Shown: positions 34,681-45,793, counted from the stretch's first letter. The stretch: DNA of 64,000 bases from Salvia splendens (GCF_004379255.2 NC_056037.1:11914902-11978901); one strand, 5' to 3'. Program-made: numbers and translations. The notes: generated from the sequence alone by a model not told the origin.

Positions 34681-35211
34681 CTACATCCATCCCATAAAAA
34701 TAAGGACACTTTCCATTTATCGTCCGTTCCATAAAATTATTCCATTTCCATTTATGGAAAGTTCACCCATACTCATTACTCATATACATCAATTTATTTA
34801 CTCCCTCCGTTCCATAGTAATATGGTCATTTTGCCATTTTGATACGTTCCATAGTAATAGAGTCATTTCCATTTTTAGTAAAAGTCAACACATTTTTCCA
34901 CACCTACTTTACTCTCTTTTACTTTTTTCTCTCTTCATCTCTCTACCTTTTTCATTTTCCACTTTATTCTCCATTTACTTAATTCACCTAACACAATTTT
35001 TCTAATCTCCGTGTCGAAAAGAAACGCATCCATTACTATGGAACGGGGGGAGTACAACTTAGACCACTAGGACCCACCAATATTAAACAAAAACAATAAT
35101 GTGGGCTTCACTCTCCAGTAACACTATTTTAACTCATCATCTCCTTATCTCTCTTACTTTTTAATTATGCATTAATTCTCAAATGTCCTTATTTTTTTGG
35201 GACGGTGGGAG
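34681..35211. mobile_element. Stowaway-type MITE hosting a second MITE
   Basis: Outer ends CTACATCCATCCCATAAAAA and the inverse TTTTTTGGGACGGTGGGAG, flanked by TA. The 531-bp span is inflated by a complete second MITE at 34801-35052; removing it leaves about 280 bp, a normal size. Confidence 0.75.
34801..35052. mobile_element. Stowaway-type MITE nested in another MITE
   Basis: 252 bp with ends CTCCCTCCGTTCCATAGTAA and the inverse TTACTATGGAACGGGGGGAG, flanked by TA (34799-34800 and 35053-35054). Entirely inside 34681-35211. Confidence 0.85.
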
Positions 35212-35365
35212 TATTATGTTTGGATATGTGCACTCACTTTAGCTTGGTATGAGTTTTAAAAAATGTAGAAGAAATCGAGTTAGTGAAACGTGGTTCATTA
35301 CGTAGTCATTTTTATTTACTCCCTAAAGTTAGGGTTAAGTACAAAGACACATGCGAAAAACATTA

Positions 35366-35617
35366 CTCCATCCGTCCGCGGATAGGAGTCCCGTTTTTCC
35401 TTTTTAGTCCGTTCGTGATTAGGAGTCCCGGTTCACTTTTACCATAAATTTTAATAGGGTCTCACCTTCCACTAACTCATTCCACTCATATTTCATTTAA
35501 AACTAATATATACAAGTGGGACCTCTATTCCACTAACTTTTTTTCACCCACTTTTCTTAACATTTCTTAAAACTCGTACCACCTAGGAATGAGACTCCTA
35601 ATGGCGAACGGAGGGAG
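35366..35617. mobile_element. Stowaway-type MITE
   Basis: 252 bp with ends CTCCATCCGTCCGCGGATAG and the inverse CTAATGGCGAACGGAGGGAG, flanked by TA on both sides. A GGAGTCC/GGACTCC-type inverted pair follows inside each end. Confidence 0.82.
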
Positions 35618-35921
35618 TATATAAGAATGCTCCTAGTCATAGAGCTCTAGTTTTTACTTTGCTACATCAGGGAGGGAGATTAGTAGAAAAACATGTACTA
35701 CATTCCAAAACATATCTATAAATAATTAAATATCATATATACTAACAACGTGTTGAATAGTAGACCTCATTCGCAAACTCTTATTGATATGCTGCACTTC
35801 TTAACCTATGCAAGTATAAGTAAACAAACATCTTCAAGGATAATAGTATATGTTATCGTCATCCTCGAACCACTCGTGTAAAATTTCGGTTAAGCGACAT
35901 ATACATTATTCATAAATCATA

Positions 35922-36128
35922 CTCCCTCCGTTCCTTGTTAATAGATGCATTTCTTTTTGACACGGAGTTTAAGAATAGTGTGTTAAATGGATGGTGAAAA
36001 AAATAAGAGAGATGAAGAGAGAATAAGGTAAAAAGGAGAATTACTTTTTGCTAAAAGTAAAAATAACTCAATAAATTTGGAACTTCCCAAAATATAAAAA
36101 TAACTTTATTAACATGGAACGGAGTGAG
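35922..36128. mobile_element. Stowaway-type MITE just downstream of GSTU
   Basis: 207 bp with ends CTCCCTCCGTTCCTTGTTAA and the inverse TTAACATGGAACGGAGTGAG, with TA flanks. It ends 64 bp from the stop codon of the minus-strand GSTU, so it may lie in its 3' UTR. Confidence 0.82.
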
Positions 36129-36191
36129 TAGTACATGATTCATAGTACATGCATGTATAATTTATCCAGGCGCGCACAAATAACAAGCTTA

Positions 36192-36979
36192 CTAGATCCT
36201 CTGCAAATGAACCTCACGGCGCCCCTGGAAATAAGTGAACATCTCATCTTTGAAGGGCAAATCACCCTTGATCGCCGGGTGATCAACAAAATTACTCTTC
36301 CACGCCGCTAAATTAGGAAACTTGGAAGCATCCAAAATTGTGACGGCGGCAACTTCCTCCCAAACAGGCAACATGTACGCGACGAATCCCATCATGAGAT
36401 CAACGTGCCCAATCGTATCGCCTCCAAAGAAACGCCTTCCTCCTTGCTGTTCTTCCATCCTTTCAAGATGCCCAATCGCATCTTTCACTGCTTTCTCCTG
36501 AATTTCTCCCTTTGAGCACACACTAAGCCATGCTGATTCAAAAACCTGACAAAAATCAATTATCATCTACAATTTCACCCTTTTTTTTTCTTGCGGGTTT
36601 AAGGCCTCATACTAATCGAGTAGAGGGGTTGTACTTAAATATTAGCACACTCTAATACCTTTTGGTCTGCAAATGTAGCCCAGAAGCGAGCTTGGGCTCT
36701 TTGGTAAGCGTCAAGCGGCAACAACGGGGCGTGGCTCCAAACCTCGTCTAAGTACTCGAGGATTATAGAGGATTCCGGCAGTGGATTTCCATCATGGACA
36801 AGAACAGGCACTTTTCCGGTGACAGGGTTGATCTGAGAGAGAAGAGGGCTTCTGTTGAACACATCTTCTTCAATGTATTCAAACTCGATGCCCTTCAGTT
36901 TCATTCCCCATTTCACCCTATGCACGAATGGGCTAACCCAGAAGCCAACCAGCTGCACGCCCTTATTGCTTTTTTCCAT
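36192..36979 (-). CDS. Tau-class glutathione S-transferase
   Basis: Cytosolic GSTU conjugating glutathione to electrophiles and reducing peroxides. Two exons on the minus strand: 36979-36659 and 36545-36192, total 675 nt (224 aa), the normal tau size and single-intron layout. The N-terminal thioredoxin-like domain has the catalytic Ser in GFWVSPFVHRVKW (about residue 16), the cis-Pro block KVPVLVHDG and the glutathione-binding [11 protein letters not shown]. The helical domain includes [32 protein letters not shown] and FPNLAAWKSNF. No lesion. This is the only GST copy in the cluster that is open end to end in the window. Confidence 0.94.
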
Positions 36980-38096
36980 TTTAATTACTCTTTTATTTGT
37001 TCTTCTTTAACTATTAGTAGTACTACTCTATTTATAGAAAGATTAACCTTAGTAGTCAATCGTGGATTGATTTGTGATTTATTGTTGACTTTGAGGCATT
37101 ATTATTTTCACTGCTTGCCAAGTTGTGATTGATTTGTTAAGCATGGAAAATTCCTTGAAGCATCCTGTGTTTGGAAAGATCACGTATTGTAGTAGTACAG
37201 TAGTATTTTATATAATCATGAATGACATCATTGTCCATTATTAATATTACAAATATTTTCCTCAAACAGAATTAATTATAGAGTACTAATGCATAACGTT
37301 AAAGGTGTAGGAGGGTTCGAATTAATCATGGCATACACTTTAAATTTATATTCATCTGTACATAAAAAAGGTAGAATATGAGTTGGTTGAAGTTTTTTTA
37401 CGAAATATAGAGCTAATTGGGGTATATTGATTGTGTAGTAGTAAATTGCTTGTAATTATGGGTAAAAGTTGATTTTATCTCATTATTTTGATGAGTTTAT
37501 TTCAAAATGTCCAACTATTTAGGTAATTACTGCTAATATTAATTATTTCAATTTTAAGAATAAAATGTTCCACAAATAAAAAACTGGCAATAGAAATACT
37601 AATATTGGTAGTCCAGATCATGTCTGTTATCCAAATTATATATGAATTATCATTAATGGATCCAAGATCTGAAAATAAAGGTTGCAGAATCATACTCCCT
37701 CCTAAATCCTAATATCGAACACATTAGAATCTAATTTTGAAAACTTTGACACAATTACCACCAACCAAGAAAAAATTCAAAAATATTCTCCGGAAATAAA
37801 TCTTGAAAACTTTGACACAATTACCACCAACCAAGAAAATATCCAAAAATATTCTCCGAAAATAAATCAGATCTTAATAAACTAAATAATCAAATCCTAA
37901 CAACTTTTAGAAATAAATAAAAAGAAAAGTACAAATTATATTCTAGATTCATGGAAAAAATTAAATGATGTGAAATAAATATTTATATCAATCTAAGCCT
38001 AAGCTATTAAAATAGGTCTAAAGGTTGTGGCTGGACTTGCAGATTGACCTAAAATCAGAAATTTTTTGCTTCTTCTTGTAGCTACACAGGAGGTTA
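36980..38096. other. Intergenic region upstream of GSTU
   Basis: Includes the GSTU promoter (near 36980-37200), a half-MITE start (CTCCCTCCTAAATCC at about 37694) and a 66-bp tandem duplication (37737-37868). No gene recognised. Confidence 0.4.
37737..37868. repeat. 66-bp tandem duplication
   Basis: Two adjacent copies, starting at 37737 and 37803, contain TTGAAAACTTTGACACAATT and ACCACCAACCAAGAAAA and differ at only a few positions. Confidence 0.8.
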
Positions 38097-40084
38097 AGAG
38101 CGTCCACTATAATGAGGGCGCGGCTATAGCCGCATTTGGGGCGGATGCGGGGCGGAAGCGGGGCGCCTTATAGTGGGAAGGGTGTCCGCCGCGGGGGTGG
38201 ACGCGGCGGGTGGGGGGAGGGGCGGCGGACTAGGAATCGCCGGGCGCGGGGCGAGGATGCGGCGGGGGGGGCTATAGCCGCGCCTATAGCGGCGGACATT
38301 AGCCGCGGCGTTTCGGGGCGATTTTTAATTTTTTTTTTTTTACACTTCAATTCACCTATAAATACACCACACTCCATTCATTATTTTCACACCATTCAAA
38401 CACAACATCTATACAAATTTCTCTCACTACAATTTGGGGTCGGAAATGAACAATTTGTGGAGAGACAACTGGAATGCTCTGATTCAACAGGTGCAACACC
38501 AGGCCGCCCAGGAGGTAGCGGCCCGTTTGGCGGAGGAGGCGGAGGATGTGGAGGATCCGATCCCTCGCACCATTACTCATCGGCGGACAATCCCACGAGA
38601 CCACGTCGGTGCTCACCAACGTTTAATGGATGATTACTTCGTGGATAACCCCCGTTATCCACCCGAGATATTCCGCCGGAGATTCAGGATGTCGCAGCGG
38701 CTGTTCAACTATATAGCGACGAATTTGGCGGAGCGTTACCGGTGCTTCACCCTCCGGCGTGATGCGGCTGGCCGGATCGGGCTGTCCACACAACAGAAGT
38801 GCACCGCTGCAATCCGACAGCTTGCCTACGCTGGACCAGCGGACATGTTCGATGAATACCTACAGATGGGTGAGACGACTAGCCTCACGGTGCTTAGGCA
38901 GTTCTGTAAGGGGATCCGGGAAATTTTTGGTGGGGAGTTTCTACGGAAGCCCAACCCGGATGAGTGTCAACGCCTACTTGATATGCACGGGTCGGTGCAC
39001 GGCTTCCCAGGAATGTTAGGAAGCATCGATTGCATGCATTGGGAGTGGAGGAACTGCCCCGTGGCATGGAAAGGCCAGTTCACTACTGGATTCAAAAGCA
39101 AACATCCAACGATGATACTGGAAGCCGTTGCGGACTACCGTCTGAAGATCTGGCATGCGTATTTCGGCGTGGCAGGTTCGAACAACGACATCAATGTTCT
39201 TCAGTCGTCGCCTCTCTTCAACGAGGAGTGCCGGGGGGAGGGGCCAGAAATCAGCTTCGTAGCCAACGGTACGCAGTACAGTAGGGGCTACTATTTGGCA
39301 GATGGAATATATCCGCGGTGGCCCGTATTCGTGAAGACTGTCCGCCAACCGGTAGGACCGAAGAAACAATATTTTGCGCGCAAACAAGAGAGTGCTAGGA
39401 AGGACGTTGAGCGGGCTTTTGGTGTCCTCCAATCGCGGTGGGCTATTATACGGTGTCCGGCACGAGTTTGGCACGAAGATGATGTCGCGAATATTATGTT
39501 AGCATGTATCATATTGCATAATATGATAATAGAAGATGAAGGATTTGCGGCAGAGCGATGGGCGCCGGAAGAGGGTGCAAGTACAAGTCACGGTGTCGCC
39601 TCCGCGCCGATCCAGATGGGCGTACCACGGAGCAATGAATATTTGATCCAACACTTCGCTGATATGCGCAGGACCACATCACATAACACACTGCAGGCCG
39701 ATTTGATTGAAGAAGTGTGGGCACGTAGGGGAGGTAGTGGCGTTGTGTAAACTTGGTAGTGATTTGTACTAGATTCAATGTAGTGTGTGATTTTAATTTT
39801 AATTTAGTGTGTAATTCTAATTTTAATTTTAATTTGTATTTTATTTTTATTTTTATTTTTAATTCGTATAGTCGGTTTCTTCTAATCCACTAAGAGCCCG
39901 ATAAATTTGTTCTTAATTACTTGAAATATTATAAAATAAAAGTTGATTATAAAATTTGGGGGCTATTAGAGGTGTCCACCATAGTGGCGGACACAAAATT
40001 TTGGGGCTATGGACAATAAAATTGGGGCTATGGACAAAAACTGGGGCGGGGCTATTGGGCGTGTCCGCCTTATAGTGGACACCC
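38097..40084 (+). mobile_element. Complete PIF/Harbinger element with intact transposase
   Basis: 1988 bp flanked by TTA (38094-38096 and 40085-40087). Left end AGAGCGTCCACTATAATGAG; right end in reverse complement GGGTGTCCACTATAAGGCGG. Subterminal regions are very GC-rich (GCGGGGCGG, TATAGCCGC) at the left, with GGGGCTAT direct repeats at the right. It holds a 438-aa open transposase but no ORF1. The deleted element at 60171-60846 shares these ends. Confidence 0.9.
38434..39750 (+). CDS. PIF/Harbinger DDE transposase, full length
   Basis: 438 aa in one open frame; an ATG at 38446 (MNNLWRDN) is an equally good start. The N-terminal region includes HRRTIPRDH and the conserved FRRRFRMSQRLFNYI. 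The DDE triad is D199 (GSIDCMHW), D252 (AGSNNDINVL) and E326 (RKDVERAFGVLQ). Other family motifs: STQQKCTAAIRQLAY, TTGFKSKHPTMILEAVADY, YYLADGIYPRWPVF, ACIILHNMI and the C-terminal DLIEEVWAR. It cuts and pastes elements ending in GTCCACTAT. No lesion is visible, so it could be active if ORF1 protein is supplied from elsewhere. Confidence 0.93.
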   Translation: MGSEMNNLWRDNWNALIQQVQHQAAQEVAARLAEEAEDVEDPIPRTITHRRTIPRDHVGAHQRLMDDYFVDNPRYPPEIFRRRFRMSQRLFNYIATNLAERYRCFTLRRDAAGRIGLSTQQKCTAAIRQLAYAGPADMFDEYLQMGETTSLTVLRQFCKGIREIFGGEFLRKPNPDECQRLLDMHGSVHGFPGMLGSIDCMHWEWRNCPVAWKGQFTTGFKSKHPTMILEAVADYRLKIWHAYFGVAGSNNDINVLQSSPLFNEECRGEGPEISFVANGTQYSRGYYLADGIYPRWPVFVKTVRQPVGPKKQYFARKQESARKDVERAFGVLQSRWAIIRCPARVWHEDDVANIMLACIILHNMIIEDEGFAAERWAPEEGASTSHGVASAPIQMGVPRSNEYLIQHFADMRRTTSHNTLQADLIEEVWARRGGSGVV

Positions 40085-40087
40085 TTA

Positions 40088-41015
40088 ATGGAGCGGAGGG
40101 GGCGACCATGGAGAATTCCTGATGGGTGAAAGGGACAATTCATTTTGATAATTATATTTATAATTTATAATGTTAGAAAAAATAATCGAATTACAATCAA
40201 AATTAAATTTAGCTATAAGTTATTTTGATAATTAAATTTATAAATTTATTTTTTATAATTAATATATTTTATTTTCATAGTATTTTTTATTTTAATTTTT
40301 TCCTTTATAAAAGTTTAAGAGAGATTGAAAGGGGATTTGACATAAAGTAATTGAAAAGGTAATGAAAATATATTTTTCAACGTATACAAACTATAAGAAA
40401 ATATCATACTCAATACTAGAGAGATATAGGAAATACCATACTCAGTACTTAGGTATCCCATTTTTATGAAAGTATAAAAATACTCTCAATGCCTTGGGGC
40501 TTTTTCTTAAGAATATTTTTCTATTAGCATGCAAACCTCAATGGTTAGAAACTACTTGTGTAGATCGCTCATAAATTACTTTTTCCGTCTCACTTTAACA
40601 GTCTTAGTTTACCATTTTAGTTCGTCGCACAGTAGGAGTCCCTGTTAGAATATTTCACAAATGGTAATAGACCTACATTCCACTAACCTCATTTTGTTCA
40701 TATTTTATTATAAAACTAATATATAAAAGTGAGATTACGTTCCATTATTTCATTTTATGAACTTTTCTTTATATTTATTTAAATTCTTATGAACTCAAAT
40801 TGGACTCCTAAAGGGAAACGGAAGGAGTATTACTTTTCAAATTGCAGGGCTTCATCAAAGTTGAGCGGGTCCATCTATCCTCTTGTTTTCAGTCTTTTCC
40901 AATCAAACGCCTCTGCACTGGATGTTTCCCAGATGCTTCTAACAATTGATTATATATACAACACAAGTGGTGAGTGAAGATCTAGATTTATATAGACAAA
41001 CCCAATCCAGGCTTT
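40088..41015. other. Intergenic region upstream of the split GSTU
   Basis: AT-rich, with a MITE at 40579-40827. Sequence from about 40900 to 41015 should contain the promoter and 5' UTR of the plus-strand GSTU. No gene recognised. Confidence 0.4.
40579..40827. mobile_element. Diverged Stowaway-type MITE
   Basis: 249 bp with TA flanks, left end CTTTTTCCGTCTCACTTTAA and right inverse CTAAAGGGAAACGGAAGGAG. Ends are less well conserved than in its neighbours. Confidence 0.65.
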
Positions 41016-41158
41016 ATGAAAAAAGAAATGGAAAAGAGTGACTGTGACGGGAGAGTAGAAGTGGTAGGGTACTGGATAAGCGCATTTGTGCATAGAGTGA
41101 GGTGGGCACTAAAGCTGAAGGGAGTAGATTACAAATACACCGAAGAAGATATCTTCAA

Positions 41159-41905
41159 TGATGGTTGGGCGAATTTTTGATGGTAGTAAATGCAGGTAAT
41201 GAATATAGATCACGACACAAGGAATTACGTGGTTCGATTTACTAAAGTAAATCTACGTCCACGGGAAGAAAGGAGGGCAAGATTGTATTGCTTGATCTGG
41301 TTTACAGCTTACAAATACAGACTTGCTATATGTTATTTGATGTCTCGAGCCCCCCCTCTATCTGATCTAAGTTCTATTTATACATTGAACTAAGATCGTG
41401 GCTTGCATCACCACTAACTAGGTCGTGGCTTGCATCACCACTAACTAGGTAGTGGATGTCGTGGAGGTCATGAGATCTTGCATGGGTCCACTATCTCTTT
41501 GTTTGGTCCGCTATCCTGCATGAGTTGACACCACTAAATAGATCGTGTAGTGGAGGTCGTGGAGGTTCTGCATGAGTCCACTATCTCCCAGTTCGGTCGA
41601 ATACTGAGACCGAACTTCTGAACTATTGCCGAGCAGCTTTTGCCGATCTGAGAGTAGAGCTTGATTGGTCGGCTTTTACCGAGCTGTAGGCTGGGGCCGA
41701 ACTCTTTGGTAATGCCGAACTGATTGGTTGGCTTTTACCGAGCTGTAGGCTGGGGCCGAACTCTTTGGTAATGCGGCTGGGGCCGAACTCTTTGGTAATG
41801 CGGCTGGGGCCGAACTCTTTGGTAATGCCGAACTGATACTCTTCCTTGGGCTTTGGGCTGATGGGCCGTCACTGCTATTGGGCTTGTTTAGTACGTACCC
41901 CATCA
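41159..41905 (-). repeat. Ty3 element LTR (3' LTR in element sense)
   Basis: 747 bp bounded by TGATGG...CCATCA. Near-identical to 47503-48234, with about four substitutions seen by eye. It has one extra copy of a 27-bp GGCTGGGGCCGAACTCTTTG-type unit, and lacks a 15-bp repeat of GCATGAGATCCT sequence present in the other LTR. Confidence 0.93.
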
Positions 41906-42244
41906 CTACCCCCCCCGAAAAGCGAAGTGAATCACTTCGGCGAAGCGAGTCACGTCGGCATTCTGGATAAAGGTACGGGGGAGGCTGACGTCAGGGGACG
42001 TGCCTTGCGCGTGACTGCATTAAATGCGACAGTAAAATCCGGCCGTTGAATCCTGAAAAGGTGGGATTCGAAACGGTGCGATGATTTTGAAATCTTCTCC
42101 GAATCTGATAAATACGTCCTTTCTTCATCATTTGAACACTTTTGCTTATTGCTTCTTCTGCATTCTCTCTCTTTTGCGTAAAAATTTCCTTCCGCTTTCA
42201 AGAATTTCTTCAGAATTTCTTCAGACTTTCAAAGAGTAAGAACT

Positions 42245-44107
42245 ATGTCTTCTTCTTCTTCTGAGTCAGGTAGCGGTAGGAAAGGGGATAAGGGGTCTTC
42301 TAGCCGGAAAGAATCCGGGGAGAAGACCGTAGAGTATTTTCACAGCATCTTGAGTAAGGATACTGTGATATCCTTACACGAAAAATATTTTTTTCCTGGG
42401 GGGAAGGTTGCGATTCCCGACGACCTTCATAGGGCTGACTCGCCGCCGGAGGGTTACGCCACCGTTTATGAAGCCGGCTTGGAATGCGGGCTTCGTTTCC
42501 CTCTTCCCCCTGCCTTTGTAGAGCTGCTAGATTTTTTTCAACTCCCTTTAGGTCAGGTGACTCCGAACTCTTGGAGGCACTTATCGGCCTTTGCTGCCGA
42601 ACTGCGTAGGCTAGATAAGGATCTGTCTCTGAGGGCAATCCTTAATTTCTTCCAGTTTAAGAGGAAGGGATCTTGGTTTTACTTGATCCCTTTACAGCCC
42701 TTTAGGGCCTTCTGCAAAACCAAGTGGCCAAAGTGGCAACATCGCTTCTTTTTTTATAATAGGACAGCGGCTCCGGGCTTTCCCTGGAGAGGGCCGAAGT
42801 CCGTGATTCCTCATCCTCGGTTAGAACTGTTGGACGAGCTCGAGGGCGAGCTCAATAAGATTCCTATGATTAGGAAGCAGTACCTGGAGTCTGAGCTCGT
42901 CAAGGGCGACTTCGTGTTCGACTCCTCGTCTTCGGACGAAGAGACTGAGGGTGAGGAATTCTTTTTTATGCATTACTGCCTTGACGACGAAAACTAACCT
43001 TGTTTTCTTGCTTTTTGGCAGTGAACTTGCTGAACAAGATTAGCCGCAAATCCTCCGAGCTTAAGGAGTCGGAGAAACAGAAGGCTACCAGCTCGGCGCC
43101 TGATGCCGAGAAGAATCCGAAGAGGCAAAAGACCTCTTCTTCGGATCCAAAAAAGCCGGAGTCCACTTCGGCAAAGGGGAAGGGGAAGACCCAGAAGCCC
43201 CCAAGAGCGCCAGAGAAAGACGTGGTCTTGGCGCCTCCTTCGGAACATATCTGTGAGCCATTTTTATGGCCCACGGACTTCGCCGAGGTGAATTCTCTTC
43301 TTGATTTTCTGGTCTTGCTTTTTTCCTGTATTTTTTGTGGCCCCTCGGTTGACTTTTTCCTTTTTCCATTTTCAGAGGAACGATATGCTCTCCAAGCTCG
43401 TCGCCGTTGAACTCTCCAAAGCGTCCAACGATTATGCTGAGATGCAGAGGAAGTTGGCGGCTGCTCGTCACCAGGCCGAACAGGCTAAGGCAGACTTTGA
43501 GAAGGCCAGAGCTGCTAGGATCTCGGCCCAGGATGAAGCCCAGTTTGCCAAAAACCAGCTCGTCATCCAGCGAGAGCAGACGAAACGGAGGGATGCTGCC
43601 GCCGTGGTTGCCCAAGGGGAGGTTCTCCGTGCTTTCGCGGAGAAACTCTTTCTGAGCAATCAATTTTCGGCCTTTGTCGGTGATCTGCTGAAACTGATGA
43701 CCGATAATGCCGAGCAGGGGCCCGAAGTCGTTCTGCCGCTGTACGGCCGAGAGATAGCAGCTCGTCTCCAGAGTCTGCCGCTCCTTGAGGAGCTTGCTTC
43801 GTCCTCGGTCCTGCTTTCTGCTGACCGAGTTCGTAGTTGCCGAGCTGACCGGGACGAGAATATGGAGGCTATCTTTGCCTCCTTAGGGCCAGTTTCACCC
43901 GCTCCAATTTTCCACGGAGAGGGTGAGACCGAGCAGCTTGATCAGCAGACCGGAGACAGGCAGGCCGAGCAAGAGGTGCTGCTGATCGGTGATGGGGGCA
44001 CCGAGCAGGCTGGGGGGAGCAGGGAGGCCGAGGCTGAAGCTGAGGCAGACAAGGAGAAGGAAGCTGAACCTCACCGAGGAGCCGGAGACGAAGCTGGCGG
44101 AGTATGA
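42245..44107 (+). CDS. Antisense ORF of the Ty3 element (Transposase_28-like), two introns
   Basis: Runs opposite to gag-pol. Exons 42245-42950, 43022-43287 and 43376-44107 give 1704 nt (567 aa); both introns are short (71 and 88 bp) with GTGAG/GTGAA donors and TTGGCAG/TTTTCAG acceptors, and joins restore frame. After a Ser-rich start, residues 50-200 (YATVYEAGLECGLRFPLPP, FQLPLGQVTPNSWRHL) resemble the 'putative gypsy type transposon' domain (PF04195) found in plant retroelement-borne ORFs. A basic, Pro/Lys-rich linker follows (nuclear-type), then a long coiled coil (QRKLAAARHQAEQAKADFEK) and an acidic Glu-rich tail. Function unknown. The frame is free of lesions although pol is gone, suggesting recent descent from an intact element. 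It lies in the same orientation as the host GST gene. Confidence 0.75.
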
Positions 44108-44397
44108 TTTTGTCTCCCTTCTCTTAGTTTAGTTTCTTCCTTCTTGTAAAATGGCCTTGAAGCCCTCCTTGTGTAAAATTTTTTTTCTTATGAATGAAAA
44201 AATTCTTCTTTCTGCACTTGTGTCTTCGTATAGCTTTTCGTACTCTCTTTTACTCCTGTTGTGGTTTACTACCTGCTCAGTAAACTGAAATGCCGAACTG
44301 ACATAGCTGCTTTGTATTCTTAACTCTTAAGGAGCTGGAGGTACTTCACTGGAAGCGGCTGTACTCTTCCGCTTTAGACGAAGCTGAGAAAAAAGCC

Positions 44398-45123
44398 ATG
44401 GCTGACCAGATGAAGAATGACGAACTCTTGGCTTGTTTAGTGAAGCTGGAGGCCGACAATAAGGACTTAGAGTCCGAAAAGAAAGATCTGGAGGCCGAGC
44501 TGAACACTGCCGTCGCTGAGAGGACTGCGTATGAGGATTTTATCTGCAGGCGCGGGGGAATGACCATCTCTGAAGTTCAGGAACGAGTTGACGAACTGTG
44601 GGAGGAATATCATGTACTCCGGAGGAACAATGCGCTGGAGAGCTCGGCTTGCCAACAAGTCGTGAAATCATTGCGGCGCTGGGCTTCTCGGTACGACATC
44701 ATTCTTTCCCGGCGTCCCTCAATCGAGAGATTCCTTAGGCATTTCCCGCCAACAGATGGTCGCACTCCAGCTCAAACCCCTGATTCACTTGCTCAAAACC
44801 CTACTCCAAGTCAGCAACGAACTCAGGAACAGCCGGAAACGTCAAGACGAGAACGGACTCAGGAGCAACCGGAAACGTCAAGACAAGGACGGACTGAAGT
44901 TCGTAGAGGAGCTGTGATTATGAGTGAGCAAGATCAACAAATGCTTCGTGAAGAGACTCTTCGCCGCCGAGGTGCCAGAGCTTCCCGGGCTCAGGGAAGA
45001 GGCGGTAGGTCGATTAGAGCATCTCGTCGACCTGCTTATTCTTCAGCTGCCCGGAATGACCGAACTCGGCTTCACGAGGATTTTGTGAATAGATGGCTCA
45101 ACTTTAGCAGCCAGGGACAGTAG
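44398..45123 (+). CDS. Second antisense ORF of the Ty3 element, coiled coil
   Basis: 241 aa from ATG 44398; the frame is open further upstream to about 44330, so a spliced 5' exon or continuity with the preceding ORF is possible. Residues 10-45 form a strong coiled coil (LVKLEADNKDLESEKKDLEA). Next comes an RRGGMTISEVQERVDELW segment, then a Gln/Arg-rich stretch containing two tandem copies of RTQEQPETSR, and a basic Arg-rich C-terminus. No enzyme motif. Family not recognised beyond its place in a retroelement antisense region. Confidence 0.6.
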   Translation: MADQMKNDELLACLVKLEADNKDLESEKKDLEAELNTAVAERTAYEDFICRRGGMTISEVQERVDELWEEYHVLRRNNALESSACQQVVKSLRRWASRYDIILSRRPSIERFLRHFPPTDGRTPAQTPDSLAQNPTPSQQRTQEQPETSRRERTQEQPETSRQGRTEVRRGAVIMSEQDQQMLREETLRRRGARASRAQGRGGRSIRASRRPAYSSAARNDRTRLHEDFVNRWLNFSSQGQ

Positions 45124-45257
45124 AATAGTCCTTTGTAATGGCGTAACGCCTTCTTGTAGGGCAGCAGAATTATATGCCGAACAAGATTTAATAAATGAAA
45201 TTTTCATTTCGCTTCTATCACTGCGTATTTACAGCTCAGCGAAAAAATTTCATCGTG

Positions 45258-45374
45258 CTCGTCCTCGGTCTTATGAAGTAAACTTCTTTGACCGGACTCG
45301 TCCTCGGTCTTATGAAGTAAGCTTCTTTGACCGGACTCGTCTTTGGTCTTATGAAGTAAATTTCTTTGACCGGA
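45258..45374. repeat. Tandem array, 39 bp x 3
   Basis: Three head-to-tail copies of a 39-bp unit with CTCGTCCTCGGTCTTATGAA and TTCTTTGACCGGA, starting at 45258, 45297 and 45336. It lies in the untranslated part of the Ty3 element between the pol tail and the antisense ORFs. Confidence 0.92.
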
Positions 45375-45386
45375 CTAAGCTTGTGT

Positions 45387-45516
45387 CCTAATTTGGCGAG
45401 TTTTATCGCTTGGATCGGACTTTCCCTTGTCCTAATTCGGCGAGTTTTATCGCGTGGATCGGACTTTCCCTTGTCCTAATTCGGCGAGTTTTATCGCGTG
45501 GATCGGACTTTCCCTT
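45387..45516. repeat. Tandem array, 44 bp x 3
   Basis: Three copies of a 44-bp unit with CCTAATTCGGCGAGTTTTAT and GGATCGGACTTTCCCTT, starting at 45387, 45431 and 45475. Directly follows the unrelated 39-bp array. Such arrays beside pol are a known feature of Tat-lineage elements and a suggested source of satellites. Confidence 0.92.
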
Positions 45517-45793
45517 TGTTGCAGTTCGTTTCAGACGAACTGCTTGTTTCTTAAGCTGAATTGTGGTCTTGTATCCTCCTTAGAAGCTTGGACTCACAAT
45601 CGTTGGCTTATATATGTTCTAAAAAGGGGATCAGCCTTCGAAGAACAAGATACCTCAGTAACATTTGTAAGAGACGACACGCACATAGACAGACAAAACG
45701 CACATAGACAAACATGAAAAACAAGTAAAAAACAAAGAAAGCACATACCCCTAGGACCGAACTAGACACAAGACTGACTGACCGGACTGTCTC

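Noticed and set aside
45258..45516. CRISPR-like repeat array
   Set aside because: Units are directly adjacent without unique spacers, the DNA is plant nuclear, and the arrays lie in a Ty3 element. They are ordinary tandem repeats.
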